A DNA stretch of 62,146 bases from Sphaerisporangium corydalis. GTDB taxonomy: Bacteria; Actinomycetota; Actinomycetes; Streptosporangiales; Streptosporangiaceae. Of this stretch, positions 16,724-25,732 are shown one piece after another; position 1 is the first letter of the stretch; every line of letters starts with the position of its first letter. Both the position numbers and the translations under genes were made by a program. Location of the stretch: positions 1-62,146 of the forward strand of contig NZ_JANZYP010000063.1 in assembly GCF_025506355.1 (NCBI RefSeq). Reading direction: 5' to 3'. A model generated the notes under the pieces. The model was given only the letters and a program-made list of their open reading frames with translations. It had not been told where the DNA came from and searched no databases.

Positions 16724-18826
16724 ATGAACAACGGTCCCGGTGACGACAACGCCCTTGAAGGTCATGCCAACAACGTGAGCGGGTCGGTTCTGGGCCCTGT
16801 CGTCCAGGCGCGCGACATTCACGGTGGAATTCACGTCCATCAGGGGTTCGGGCCCCTCCCCAAGCCCTCCCAGCTTCCCCCGGGCGGCATCCTGATCGAC
16901 CGGATCGAGGCTCTTGCCCTCCTGGATTTCGTGCGTTCCGACGACCGCGGCGCGGGCGTGCCCAAAGTCGCCGTTGTCAGCGGTCCGGCCGGCATCGGCA
17001 AGACCGCTGTGGCACTGCACTGGGCACACCGCGAGCGCCACACCTTTCCCGACGGCCAGCTCTACGCGGACCTGCGTGGCCACGCGGCGGACCAGCCCGT
17101 CGAGCCTACGGAGATCCTTGGACGGTTCATCAGGGCGTTCGGCGTCGCTCCTGAGCGCATCCCAGTGGGCCTGGCGGAACGCGCCGGGCTCTACCAGTCC
17201 ATCGTCAGCGAACGCCGCCTGGTCGTCGTCCTCGACGACGCTCTCTCAGCCGCCCAGGTCAGCCCTCTGCTTCCCGCCTCGGCGGGAAGCGTGGCCGTGG
17301 TCACCAGCCGCTGGCGGCTCGCGGGGCTGCTCATGCGCGGCGCCCGCGGCGTACAGCTCGAACGGCTCACCACCGAGGGCGCGCTGGAACTTCTGCGGCA
17401 GACCCTCGGCGGCGAGCGGGTGGAAAGGGAGCCGGACGCCGCCCTGGAGCTCGTCAAGCTGTGCTCACGTTTCCCGCTGGCGTTGTGCGTGGCCGCCGCC
17501 CGGCTCGCTAGCAGGCCGGTCTGGGACCTGACCGAGATGGTCGACGCCCTCGGTCAGGAGAGACAGCGCCTCAACGCGCTTTTCGTGGAGGAGGACATCG
17601 CGATTCGCGCCGCCCTGACGCTGTCCTACCGAGGGCTGACGCCTGAGGTGGCTCGCGCCTACCGGCTGCTCGGGCTTTTTCCCGGCGGGACGTTCGACGA
17701 CCAGGCCGCCGCCGCGACGGTCGGGCAGCCCCGTACACAAGTCCGGCACCTGCTCGGGGTGCTGGTGGACGCCAACCTGCTGGACGACGTCCCCGGCGGG
17801 AACTACAGGTTCCACGACCTGACGTTGCTCCACGCGCGCGAAATGGCGGAGCGGAACGAGACCCCGGCGGTGCTCGACGCGACCGTGCGACAGGCCTTGG
17901 ACTGGTTTCTGCACACCACGTTCACCGCGAGCCAGCTCATACTCCCCTACCGGCGCCTGCCCGCACCGCGACTGGCGCACCCGCCTGCCGAACCCATCGT
18001 CTTCGCCGACCGGACTCAGGCCCTGGACTGGCTGGAGCACGAGTTCGCCAACCTGCGCTCCGCCGTACGGACCGCCCTCGACCGAGACGCGTTCCGCACC
18101 GCCCTGGAGCTCGTCGACGCACTGTGGCCGCTGTTCCTCTACCGGGGTCACCACGCCGAGCAACTGGGAGTGGACCGGCTGGGGCTGGAGGCGGCACGAG
18201 CGTGCTCCGACGCTCGCGCCGAGGCCAAGATGCTGAATCGCACGGGACTGGCACTCCGCTCGCTCGGGCGGCTGGAGGAGGCCGCCGACGAGTTCGGCGA
18301 GGCGTTACGCATCTGGCACCGCCTGGGGAACCGGCAGCGTGTCGCGGGCACGCGACGGCGGCTGGGGCTGGTCGAAAAGGATCTCGGCCGCCTCGACGCC
18401 GCGATCACGCGATTCGAGCAGGCGCTCCAGGATTACCGAGCGGAGAACGAGTCCCGAAGGGCCGCGCTCACGTTGTGCGACCTCGGTGAGACCCTCATCG
18501 AGATGGGGCGCGACGACGAGGCCGACACCCGGCTGACGGAGGCACGCGACCTTCTGGCGGCGGAAGATGATCCGCGCAACCAGGGACGGGTGCTGATCCT
18601 GCTCGGCCGTGCGCGGATCAGGGACGGCATCGCCGCCGCTCAGTTACTCGCACAGGGCCTGCGCGTCATGAGGGACATCGGTTCCACCACGGGTGAGGCA
18701 CTGGCGCTCCGTGCGCTGGGAGACCTGGCCCTGTCGGACGGCAGGAGAGACGACGCGCGCCGCTACCAGGAGGAGGCCCGGGAGATCGACGCACGGACGG
18801 GGCTCGCGGCGCGCGCGGACGAGTGA
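16724..18826 (+). CDS. STAND NTPase: NB-ARC domain plus TPR repeats
   Basis: About 700 residues from ATG 16724 (GTG 16712 in frame). Residues 10-35 carry NNVSGSVLGPVVQARDIHGG followed by IHVH, a short motif seen at the N-terminus of many actinobacterial STAND proteins and probably a docking element. The NB-ARC ATPase follows: Walker A GPAGIGKTAVAL near 90, Walker B VVVLDDAL near 170, a TSR sensor motif and an MHD-like FHDLTLLHA near 370. The last 300 residues are TPR repeats. There is no DNA-binding domain, so this is not a SARP. Such proteins act as signal-gated switches in regulation or defence. Confidence 0.85.
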   Translation: MNNGPGDDNALEGHANNVSGSVLGPVVQARDIHGGIHVHQGFGPLPKPSQLPPGGILIDRIEALALLDFVRSDDRGAGVPKVAVVSGPAGIGKTAVALHWAHRERHTFPDGQLYADLRGHAADQPVEPTEILGRFIRAFGVAPERIPVGLAERAGLYQSIVSERRLVVVLDDALSAAQVSPLLPASAGSVAVVTSRWRLAGLLMRGARGVQLERLTTEGALELLRQTLGGERVEREPDAALELVKLCSRFPLALCVAAARLASRPVWDLTEMVDALGQERQRLNALFVEEDIAIRAALTLSYRGLTPEVARAYRLLGLFPGGTFDDQAAAATVGQPRTQVRHLLGVLVDANLLDDVPGGNYRFHDLTLLHAREMAERNETPAVLDATVRQALDWFLHTTFTASQLILPYRRLPAPRLAHPPAEPIVFADRTQALDWLEHEFANLRSAVRTALDRDAFRTALELVDALWPLFLYRGHHAEQLGVDRLGLEAARACSDARAEAKMLNRTGLALRSLGRLEEAADEFGEALRIWHRLGNRQRVAGTRRRLGLVEKDLGRLDAAITRFEQALQDYRAENESRRAALTLCDLGETLIEMGRDDEADTRLTEARDLLAAEDDPRNQGRVLILLGRARIRDGIAAAQLLAQGLRVMRDIGSTTGEALALRALGDLALSDGRRDDARRYQEEAREIDARTGLAARADE

Positions 18827-18846
18827 GCGGATCGGGCTCGATCGGC

Positions 18847-19848
18847 TCAGCCGGCTGCCCAGTAAGGCGTCACCGTGCCGGGCGAACCCCCGTCCCAGCG
18901 CCCAGAGGTGGAGAGCGGTGGATGCGACATCGCCAGATCCGCGAGTTCCACCCTGGTCAGTGACGCTGTCACCGGAAGCCGGTGCCCGATCTTCCAGCCC
19001 GCGTGGAGCACCGCGGCCCGCAATGCGCTCGCGGCGTCTCGAGTGTGTGCCCACACGTGAAGGAAGGTGGCGAACAGCGCGTCACCCGCCCCCGAGGTGT
19101 TGACCACCCCGCGAGGCGCCACCGCCTTCGCCCAGAGCAGGCGTCCGTCCCGTATGCCCAGCAGCGCCCCCCGCGACCCGAGGCCCACGCACGTCAACCG
19201 GCATCTCGGGTAACGGTCGAAGATTCTTTGAACCCAAAGTTCAGGACGGCAGGGAAGGATCTCGTGGCTACAGAAGATGATCTCGGCCGCCTGGAGCCAC
19301 GGCCGGTTGTACTCGTCGTCGAGGTCGGCGATGAGGTGGACGTCCACTGCGATGGGCACGCCGAGCCGGGCCATCGGACCGACCAGGGGACGGACGAACT
19401 TCGCGTTCGTCAGAACGAGCAGGTCGGCGTCACGCGCCATCGAATCCATCACATCTGACGGGTAGGTGACCCCGTTCACCGGCTCGAGGTGGGGCAGGCC
19501 GAGGCGGCTTCCGTCCGGCGCGACCAGGGCGACCCCCATCGACGATCCCGGGCCCTCGATCACTCCCGGGCCGAGTAGCCCGCCTCGGTCCAGTTCCGCG
19601 CGTATCTCCACGCCCACGGGGTCGCGCCCGACCACCGTGCACAAACGCACGTCCTCTCCGAAGGTACGGAGGACGCGTGCGATGTGACCCGCCGCTCCGG
19701 ACACCCCTCCGGCCGTCCAGCGAGGAGTGCACTTGGGGGTGTAGCGCAGTGGGAACTCCGGAACTCCCACGGACAGGTAGAAGCTGACGGCACCAGCGAC
19801 CATCACCTTCCTGGTCAAGGACGGCTCTCGCACGGTCATCGGTGTCAT
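18847..19848 (-). CDS. PfkB-family carbohydrate or nucleoside kinase
   Basis: 333 residues from ATG 19848, overlapping the stop of the preceding gene by ATGA, third in a coupled operon. The PfkB signature NTSGAGDALFATFLHVWAH near residue 260 has the anion-hole Gly-Ala-Gly and catalytic Asp, and GGVSGAAGHIARVLRTFGED near 50 is the family's N-terminal substrate motif. VGRDPVGVEIRAELDRGG is also typical. The enzyme should phosphorylate a sugar or nucleoside hydroxyl with ATP. The substrate is unknown. Co-transcribed genes are a GT-B-like protein and a catalytically dead paralog. Confidence 0.85.
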   Translation of the reverse strand: MTPMTVREPSLTRKVMVAGAVSFYLSVGVPEFPLRYTPKCTPRWTAGGVSGAAGHIARVLRTFGEDVRLCTVVGRDPVGVEIRAELDRGGLLGPGVIEGPGSSMGVALVAPDGSRLGLPHLEPVNGVTYPSDVMDSMARDADLLVLTNAKFVRPLVGPMARLGVPIAVDVHLIADLDDEYNRPWLQAAEIIFCSHEILPCRPELWVQRIFDRYPRCRLTCVGLGSRGALLGIRDGRLLWAKAVAPRGVVNTSGAGDALFATFLHVWAHTRDAASALRAAVLHAGWKIGHRLPVTASLTRVELADLAMSHPPLSTSGRWDGGSPGTVTPYWAAG

Positions 19849-20546
19849 GACATCCTCTTTCGCACGCTTCTGAGTGAGGGATGGGTCAGCGTGATCTCGG
19901 CCCGGCCCGCGACCTCCAGGGAGCCGGATCCGCCCGGGGCCGAGCCGACATAACGCCCGAGGACCACCGAGGCCGTGGTGAGGCATTCCAGCGGGACGCC
20001 GGCGACCAGCCACCCGTAGAGGAACGACCCATAGACCGCGGGCCCCGGGCCCGCGGCGGTCACGGACCCGCTCACTTCGGTGATCTTCGCGAATCGCCCG
20101 TCACGCAGTCCCGCGAGGCAGCCGTTCCGCCGCCTGCTGGTCGCCACCTCACAGCCGGGGTACCGGTCGAGGACGCGCGTTACCCGATGGGCCGGGAAAG
20201 GGTACGCGCGCCGCGTCGCCGCCACCACGACGTCGGCGACCCTGCACCACCCCTCGTCCAGGCCGTCGTCGAGATGGACGACGACATGGGCGCCCTCGGT
20301 GATGAGCGTGCCCGACGGTATCGCGCAGAAGCTCCTCACCCCCGTGAAGATCATCAGATGGGGTTCGCGGAGCGGTCCGCCGCGAGGAATCACCAGCATC
20401 GCCGGTGCGCTGAGCTCGCCCTCCGCCACTCGCGGTGCGGACCTGGCGCGACTCATGTGGAAGACGTCCTGGAGCCGGAACAGGTGAACGGCGACAAGGT
20501 TCTCGAGCACATCCGCCTCCGTGCTGGTGACCGCCGGGCTGGTCAT
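19845..20546 (-). CDS. PfkB-like pseudokinase (degenerate paralog)
   Basis: 233 residues from ATG 20546, coupled by ATGA overlaps on both sides. Its C-terminal half aligns by eye with the neighbouring kinase: DRYPGCEVATSRRRNGCLAG here against DRYPRCRLTCVGLGSRGALL there, then a PfkB-like helix. The catalytic motif NTSGAGDALF is replaced by TAAGPGPAVY, so the base Asp and the anion hole are lost. The N-terminal substrate lid is also shortened. I infer a non-catalytic subunit or ligand sensor working with the kinase. A decaying duplicate is the alternative, but the coupled frame argues against it. Confidence 0.65.
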   Translation of the reverse strand: MTSPAVTSTEADVLENLVAVHLFRLQDVFHMSRARSAPRVAEGELSAPAMLVIPRGGPLREPHLMIFTGVRSFCAIPSGTLITEGAHVVVHLDDGLDEGWCRVADVVVAATRRAYPFPAHRVTRVLDRYPGCEVATSRRRNGCLAGLRDGRFAKITEVSGSVTAAGPGPAVYGSFLYGWLVAGVPLECLTTASVVLGRYVGSAPGGSGSLEVAGRAEITLTHPSLRSVRKRMS

Positions 20547-21904
20547 GAAGCCGGCCTTTTCCGGCCCGAGCGCTTCCGCTTGGTCTCTTCCGCCGGACTC
20601 GCCCCGGCACCGGTCGCGCAGTCCGCGCAGCACGTGTGGACCGGGGCCGTGATGGGCGGGCCGGCCGGGGGAGCTTCGTGGACCGACCACCGGCTCAGGA
20701 GGAACGGCACCGCGCCTGGTGCGGCCGGTGTGATGGTCGCGGGCTGTTTCAGCCGCATCAACCGGTACATCAGGTGACGCATATTGCGGTCGAAGCGGCC
20801 CGGCGCGGAGGTGATCAGCTCGGCCACGCTCTTGTACCTGCCTTCCTGGGTCTCGTCCCGTGCCCTTGTGAGCTGTTCAAGTAGCGACTCGTGCGGGGAC
20901 AGCCTGGGCGCGACAGCGGCGAGGGCACCGAATGGGGAGGCCGGATCGACCTCGGACTCGGGGACGCTCGCGAGCATCACCGGAGCCCCGGTGACGGTCC
21001 CGTACAACGTGGCGGATCCGTGATCACCGATGATCAGGTCGGCCGCGGCGAGCACCGACCGCCAGTCCGCCTCCGGAGGTACCAGGCTGAGGCCTTTCCG
21101 AAGGCAGTCGGCGAGCCAGGTCCTCACCTGCCAGACACCATGCCCGAACCAGACATTTGGGTGGAAAAGCGCCACTACCCGGAAGCGGCACCGGGGCAGT
21201 TCGGAGACCAATCTGGAGAACAGCTCAGACCGCCGCCCGAACAATGACAGAGGACCCCATGTCGAGCAGACCACCACGAGGGTCTGATCCGGTCCGACCG
21301 CCAGCGCCTCTCGGTAGGTGGCACGATGCGCCAGGCTCGCCGTCAGGCGGTCGTACGACGGGTCACCGACCACGGCGGCCGCGGGCACCGCCTCCGGGCA
21401 CGTCCGGCCGAGCCGGCCGAGGTCGGACCGGTGGGCGAGCACGATCGCGGACGGGATGACCGCGCCGTCGTGGACCAGGCGTTGCGCGTCGAGCCCGTAC
21501 GCGACGGATCCTCCGACAGCGCGAAGTCCTTCTCGCCCTCGCACCAGCTTGTTGAAGCCTGCCCCATGCTGCATGACGATCAGTGGGGCATGAAGCTGAT
21601 GGATCGCTCCAAGGCTCGCGGCAAGAGCGAGATCGAATCGCTGTCGTGTGGCCTGGTGCCAGGGAAGCTGAACCACCCCCAAGCCGTCGATGAACTCGGC
21701 CACCCCGTTGCCGAAGACATCGGGGGCCATGGTGAAGACGACCTGGACCCGTAGATCCGACTCGACAAGTCTCATGGTGTCGAGCAGCCGCTGTCCCGAG
21801 GTGACCGTGTGAACCACGGCGAGAACCGCTTTGCAGTCCGGACGTGTCACCCACCTGTGCGCGTCGAGCCCGATCGGAACCTCACGCCATTCCTGACCAG
21901 ACAT
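20543..21904 (-). CDS. GT-B-like protein (CDP-glycerol glycerophosphotransferase-like)
   Basis: 453 residues, first gene of the coupled operon, ATG 21904. The fold signature is of GT-B transferases of the CDP-glycerol glycerophosphotransferase type: a first Rossmann half ending near QHGAGFNKL, then VVVCSTWGPLSLFG, LFHPNVWFGHG and IIGDHGSATLYGTVTGAPV in the second half, the usual nucleotide-binding region. No membrane segment is visible. The C-terminus has a Cys cluster (HTCCADC) and a Lys/Arg-rich tail. The gene is divergent from a SARP regulator. The acceptor is unknown. Confidence 0.7.
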   Translation of the reverse strand: MSGQEWREVPIGLDAHRWVTRPDCKAVLAVVHTVTSGQRLLDTMRLVESDLRVQVVFTMAPDVFGNGVAEFIDGLGVVQLPWHQATRQRFDLALAASLGAIHQLHAPLIVMQHGAGFNKLVRGREGLRAVGGSVAYGLDAQRLVHDGAVIPSAIVLAHRSDLGRLGRTCPEAVPAAAVVGDPSYDRLTASLAHRATYREALAVGPDQTLVVVCSTWGPLSLFGRRSELFSRLVSELPRCRFRVVALFHPNVWFGHGVWQVRTWLADCLRKGLSLVPPEADWRSVLAAADLIIGDHGSATLYGTVTGAPVMLASVPESEVDPASPFGALAAVAPRLSPHESLLEQLTRARDETQEGRYKSVAELITSAPGRFDRNMRHLMYRLMRLKQPATITPAAPGAVPFLLSRWSVHEAPPAGPPITAPVHTCCADCATGAGASPAEETKRKRSGRKRPAS

Positions 21905-22134
21905 TGTTCTGCCATCCCCCTAGCCCACCGTCGGCGGTTCGGGCGAACCCCCTCGCCCTCATCGGAAGTATCGGCCGGCGGTCTTGCGGAAATCCTTGCG
22001 GCAGACTTGCGTTTTACCTGCGGCCCTCACATCGCGCAAATGGCGTAGTAATCCTGCGCCGGGTACTGGATCGATCGCCAATCCGGTGAAAAGATGCCGG
22101 ACAGGCAAGGACGACTTCCCGAGAAGAGACTCGA

Positions 22135-25100
22135 ATGGAATTTCGCATTCTGGGTCCAGTGGAGCTCTGGTCCCGCGAGCAGCGCCATGACCTGGACTGG
22201 GCCAGGGAGCGGCTCGTCCTGGCGATCCTTCTCATGACTCCGGGCCGGGCCGTTCCGATTCGATCGATCATCGGCAGAGTGTGGGACGATAACCCCCCTG
22301 GGAAAGCGCGGGCGAGGTTACAGAGCAGCATCGCCCGCTTGAGAGGCCGTCTCCAGGAAATCGGCGATGTCGGAGACGCACGCCTGCGTGGCATTTCCGG
22401 TGCGTACATATTGGAAACGGACGTCGAAAACATCGATTATCACCGGTTCCGTAGGCTGCGTGCGGAAGCCCGGGCATCGGCGGACGCCGGTGAAACCGAC
22501 CACGCCATCGGCCTTTACCATGAAGCGGCGAAGCTCTGGCGTGGTGAGCCTCTGGCGGGACTGCACGGCACCTGGGCGGAGACGACGCGCGCCAACCTCG
22601 AGAACGAGATGCTCGGCAGCACCATGGAGCGCGTCACCCTCCAGCACGGTGTGGGCGAGCACACTCGGCTGATCGCTGAGCTGTCGGAACTGGTGACCCG
22701 CTTCCCGTTCGACGAGAGGCTCGTCGAACTCCTGATGCGGACGCTCTACGTCAGCGGAAGGCAGGCAGACGCGCTGGCGGCCTATCGGCAGGCACAAGGG
22801 CGGCTCAACGACCAGGTCGGCACCGAGGCCGGGCCCGCCTTACAGGAACTGCACCAACGCATCCTCCTTCACGACCCCACTTTGCTGCCCGAAACCCGGG
22901 CGCGAAAGACGGCGGGAAATCCCCCTCCCAACGATTTACCGCGCGACATCCCCACTTTCACCGGCAGGACGGCCGAACTCGCCCGACTGACCTCTGCAGA
23001 AGTGCTCGGCGCGATGGCGGTGCCCGTACTGGCCGTCGACGGCATGCCAGGGGTCGGCAAGACAGCATTCGCCGTGCATCTGGCCCACCTTCTCACCGAC
23101 CGGTATCCCGACGGCCGGCTGTTCCTCGACCTGCACGGGCACAGCGCCCATCGCCAAACGGTCGACCCGGCCGCCGCCCTTGATCGGCTACTCCGTCACC
23201 TCGGCGTGCCCGGCGAGGGCATCCCCGAAGATCTGGACGCGCGCGCCGCGCTCTGGCGCAAGGAACTGGCCCGGCGCAAGGTTCTCATCGTGCTGGACAA
23301 CGCGGCGGGACACGAGCAGATCAGCCACCTCCTGCCCGGTGTGCCCGGCTGCCTGGTCATCGTCACCAGCAGGCGGCGGCTGGCCGGCCTGGACGGGGTC
23401 GAGTCTCTCTCCCTTGACGTGCTGCCCGCCGAGGACTCGGCCACCCTGCTCGACCGCGCCGCAGGCACGCGGCGCGTACTCGAATCGGAGCACGTCGCCG
23501 CGGTGACCCGGCTCTGCGGCCACCTTCCTCTCGCGCTCCAACTCGTCGGCAGCCGGCTCCGGCACCGCCCCGCGCTGAGTGTCGCGGACCTGGCGGAGCG
23601 GCTGGGACGGGACGACCAGCGTCTGACCGAGATCAGAGCCGAAAGCCGCCACATCATCGCCGCCTTCCGCCTTTCGTACGAAGAACTCGCGGAAAATCAG
23701 CGCCGGGCGTTCGTCTGGCTCGGGTACCACCCGGGGCTGGAATTCACCGCACACAGTTCGGCGGCGCTCTTCGGACTACCCCTCGCAGACGCGGAACAGT
23801 TGCTCGACGACCTGCTCGACCAGCACCTCATCGCCGAGCCGCGACCCGGCCGCTACCGATTCCACGACCTCATTCGCGACTACGCGGTCTCGCTTTCCGG
23901 GGAGCGGCCGGAAAGCGAGCGTACGGACGCCCTCCACCGCCTCTTCGACTACTACCTTTTTGTGACCGACCGTGCCGACAGGCTCCTTTACCAGCACCGC
24001 AGGCGCATTCCCGTCGAAGTGAAGGCCCCTCCGCGCACTTCTCCCGCTTTGGCGACCGCGGATCAGGCCGGAAGATGGCTGAGCACCGAATTGGAAAATC
24101 TCCTGCGGCTGACCCTCCATGCGTCGGACAACGGCTGGACCCGGCACGCCGCGCTGCTCCCGCATATTCTGAGCCGCCACCTCAGCTTGTGGCGGCACGC
24201 GGCGGACGCAATTCGCGTGCACACGAGGGCGATCAATGCCTGGCAGCTGCTGGGCGACCGGCCCGGAGTCGCACGCGCGATGACCGATCTCAGCGAAGCG
24301 CTCTGGCGAACCGGCCGACTTGACGAATGCCTGGACGTCGCGGCTCAGGCGTTACGGATTCAGCAAGCACTCGGCGACGAGCAGGGGGTCGCGGAGGTTT
24401 TCGGACAATGCGGGCTGGCTCACTGGCACCGCTCCGAATTCGATCTGGCCATGGGATGTTTCGAACAGGCACTCAAAATCAAGAGAGGGCTCAACGACCG
24501 GTACGGCATGGCCCTGAGCCTGAACCAAATCGCCGGCGTCGCCCACGACACGGGGGACTACCGAGCCGCGTCCGATCGCTTACGTGAGGTCCTCGCGTTG
24601 CACGAGGAGGACGGTAATCTTCACGGTCATCGCGTGGTACTGAACAACCTCGGCGAGGTGGAGGCACGTCGCGGCCAGTACACCAGCGCGCTGAGCTACT
24701 ACGAGCGGGCCGCCGCCATCGTCCCGGAGACGAGCCCGAAGGACACCGCCACCCTGCTGCACAACACGGCCAACGTACTCCAGCATCTCGACCGGTATGG
24801 AGAAGCGCTGGAACGCTACAAAAACGCCCTGCGCATCTACCGCGAAATCGGCGATCGGCGATGTGAGGCTCAGACGCTCAACAGCATTGGCGACGCTCAT
24901 CAGCGTGCCCGTCGTCACCAGACCGCGCTGGAGTTCTACGACAGGGCATTACAGGCGATTCAGGGCATCGGGGACGTACACCTGGAAGCCGAGGTCATGG
25001 ATCATATGGGCTTATCATTCAAACATGTCGGTGATCAAGCTCAGGCCCAGCGGGTTTGGCAGCACGCCCTCGAGCTATACGATCATCTCGGCCTGGCCGA

Positions 25101-25155
25101 GGCGCATCGCCTTCGAATGCGCTTACAGGGCCTCTCGGAAGCAGCGGACTCGTAA
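22135..25155 (+). CDS. SARP-family regulator with NB-ARC and TPR domains (AfsR-like)
   Basis: 1006 residues from ATG 22135 with GAGAAGAGA upstream. The N-terminal winged helix (MEFRILGPVELW...) and the bacterial transcriptional activation domain (residues about 90-240) make it a SARP. An NB-ARC ATPase follows, with Walker A GMPGVGKTAFAV near 305, LIVLDNAAG near 385 and FHDLIRDYAVSL near 575. The last 350 residues are TPRs (NLGEVEARRGQYTSALSYYE and others). AfsR-type SARPs activate secondary-metabolite genes. This one could control the divergent kinase operon or the nearby biosynthetic cluster. Confidence 0.93.
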   Translation: MEFRILGPVELWSREQRHDLDWARERLVLAILLMTPGRAVPIRSIIGRVWDDNPPGKARARLQSSIARLRGRLQEIGDVGDARLRGISGAYILETDVENIDYHRFRRLRAEARASADAGETDHAIGLYHEAAKLWRGEPLAGLHGTWAETTRANLENEMLGSTMERVTLQHGVGEHTRLIAELSELVTRFPFDERLVELLMRTLYVSGRQADALAAYRQAQGRLNDQVGTEAGPALQELHQRILLHDPTLLPETRARKTAGNPPPNDLPRDIPTFTGRTAELARLTSAEVLGAMAVPVLAVDGMPGVGKTAFAVHLAHLLTDRYPDGRLFLDLHGHSAHRQTVDPAAALDRLLRHLGVPGEGIPEDLDARAALWRKELARRKVLIVLDNAAGHEQISHLLPGVPGCLVIVTSRRRLAGLDGVESLSLDVLPAEDSATLLDRAAGTRRVLESEHVAAVTRLCGHLPLALQLVGSRLRHRPALSVADLAERLGRDDQRLTEIRAESRHIIAAFRLSYEELAENQRRAFVWLGYHPGLEFTAHSSAALFGLPLADAEQLLDDLLDQHLIAEPRPGRYRFHDLIRDYAVSLSGERPESERTDALHRLFDYYLFVTDRADRLLYQHRRRIPVEVKAPPRTSPALATADQAGRWLSTELENLLRLTLHASDNGWTRHAALLPHILSRHLSLWRHAADAIRVHTRAINAWQLLGDRPGVARAMTDLSEALWRTGRLDECLDVAAQALRIQQALGDEQGVAEVFGQCGLAHWHRSEFDLAMGCFEQALKIKRGLNDRYGMALSLNQIAGVAHDTGDYRAASDRLREVLALHEEDGNLHGHRVVLNNLGEVEARRGQYTSALSYYERAAAIVPETSPKDTATLLHNTANVLQHLDRYGEALERYKNALRIYREIGDRRCEAQTLNSIGDAHQRARRHQTALEFYDRALQAIQGIGDVHLEAEVMDHMGLSFKHVGDQAQAQRVWQHALELYDHLGLAEAHRLRMRLQGLSEAADS

Positions 25156-25364
25156 CACCGAGCACCTTGCTCCGAAACTTCGCATCGCTCACAGTCAGAC
25201 CTCGGTTGAACGAAACGCACATACACCCCTCAACCACCCATCTCCAACCATGCACGCATAAGTTTGGAGATCGGTAGCGCGGTCACGGTCCGAGCATCTA
25301 GAATTTGGTCCGCCACATCTAGCAATGAAGCTCGACCGTATATGTCGCCAACCAAGAGGGTTAC

Positions 25365-25457
25365 ATGAAATACGCGCTGGTGAGCCTAGTGGTCGCCTTT
25401 ATTTGGATGCTTCACGTGATCACAGTGATTCCGGGTCTCACAAGTGGGGTCTCCTAG
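25365..25457 (+). CDS. 30-residue hydrophobic peptide
   Basis: An ATG at 25365 is preceded by AGAGGG six bases upstream and opens a 30-codon frame ending TAG 25457. The peptide starts MKYALVSLVVAFIWMLHVIT and ends GLTSGVS. It is a single hydrophobic segment with one Lys near the N-terminus, so a membrane or secreted signalling peptide is plausible. A strong terminator (25477-25506) closes the unit, so with the 5' gap it forms a discrete short transcript after the SARP gene. Not recognised as a known family. Confidence 0.55.
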   Translation: MKYALVSLVVAFIWMLHVITVIPGLTSGVS

Positions 25458-25476
25458 ACGGACGGCTAGCACCATA

Positions 25477-25506
25477 GAGGGAGGGCGGGATACGTCCTCC
25501 CTCCTT
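25477..25506 (+). terminator. Intrinsic terminator after the 30-residue peptide gene
   Basis: GAGGGAGG (25477-25484), an 11-nt loop, CCTCCCTC (25496-25503), then CTTTC. The 8-bp stem is perfect. It lies 20 nt after the TAG of the small gene. Confidence 0.75.
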
Positions 25507-25732
25507 TCATGCCAGCCCACATGCCCTTACCGGCCGGCATATGTCGACCGCCTCAACGAGGCCGGGACCCTCAGCCTGCGCGGAGCCGTCCTGTTCACGC
25601 TCGAAAGGTCCTCCGAATGCCGCCGGGCCTGGCGCCAGGCCATGCCCAGCCACGCCGACCTGGGCAACCGGCGCGTCGCTTACTGCTGGGCAGGCCGTCC
25701 TCGTCCGTGACAGGCGTACGAACAGGGGGCGG

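Noticed and set aside
18847-25457. Treating the kinase operon, SARP and small peptide as part of the nitrosourea-type cluster
   Set aside because: They are adjacent, but no direct link (shared operator, coupled transcription or pathway logic) is visible, so I keep them as a separate unit.
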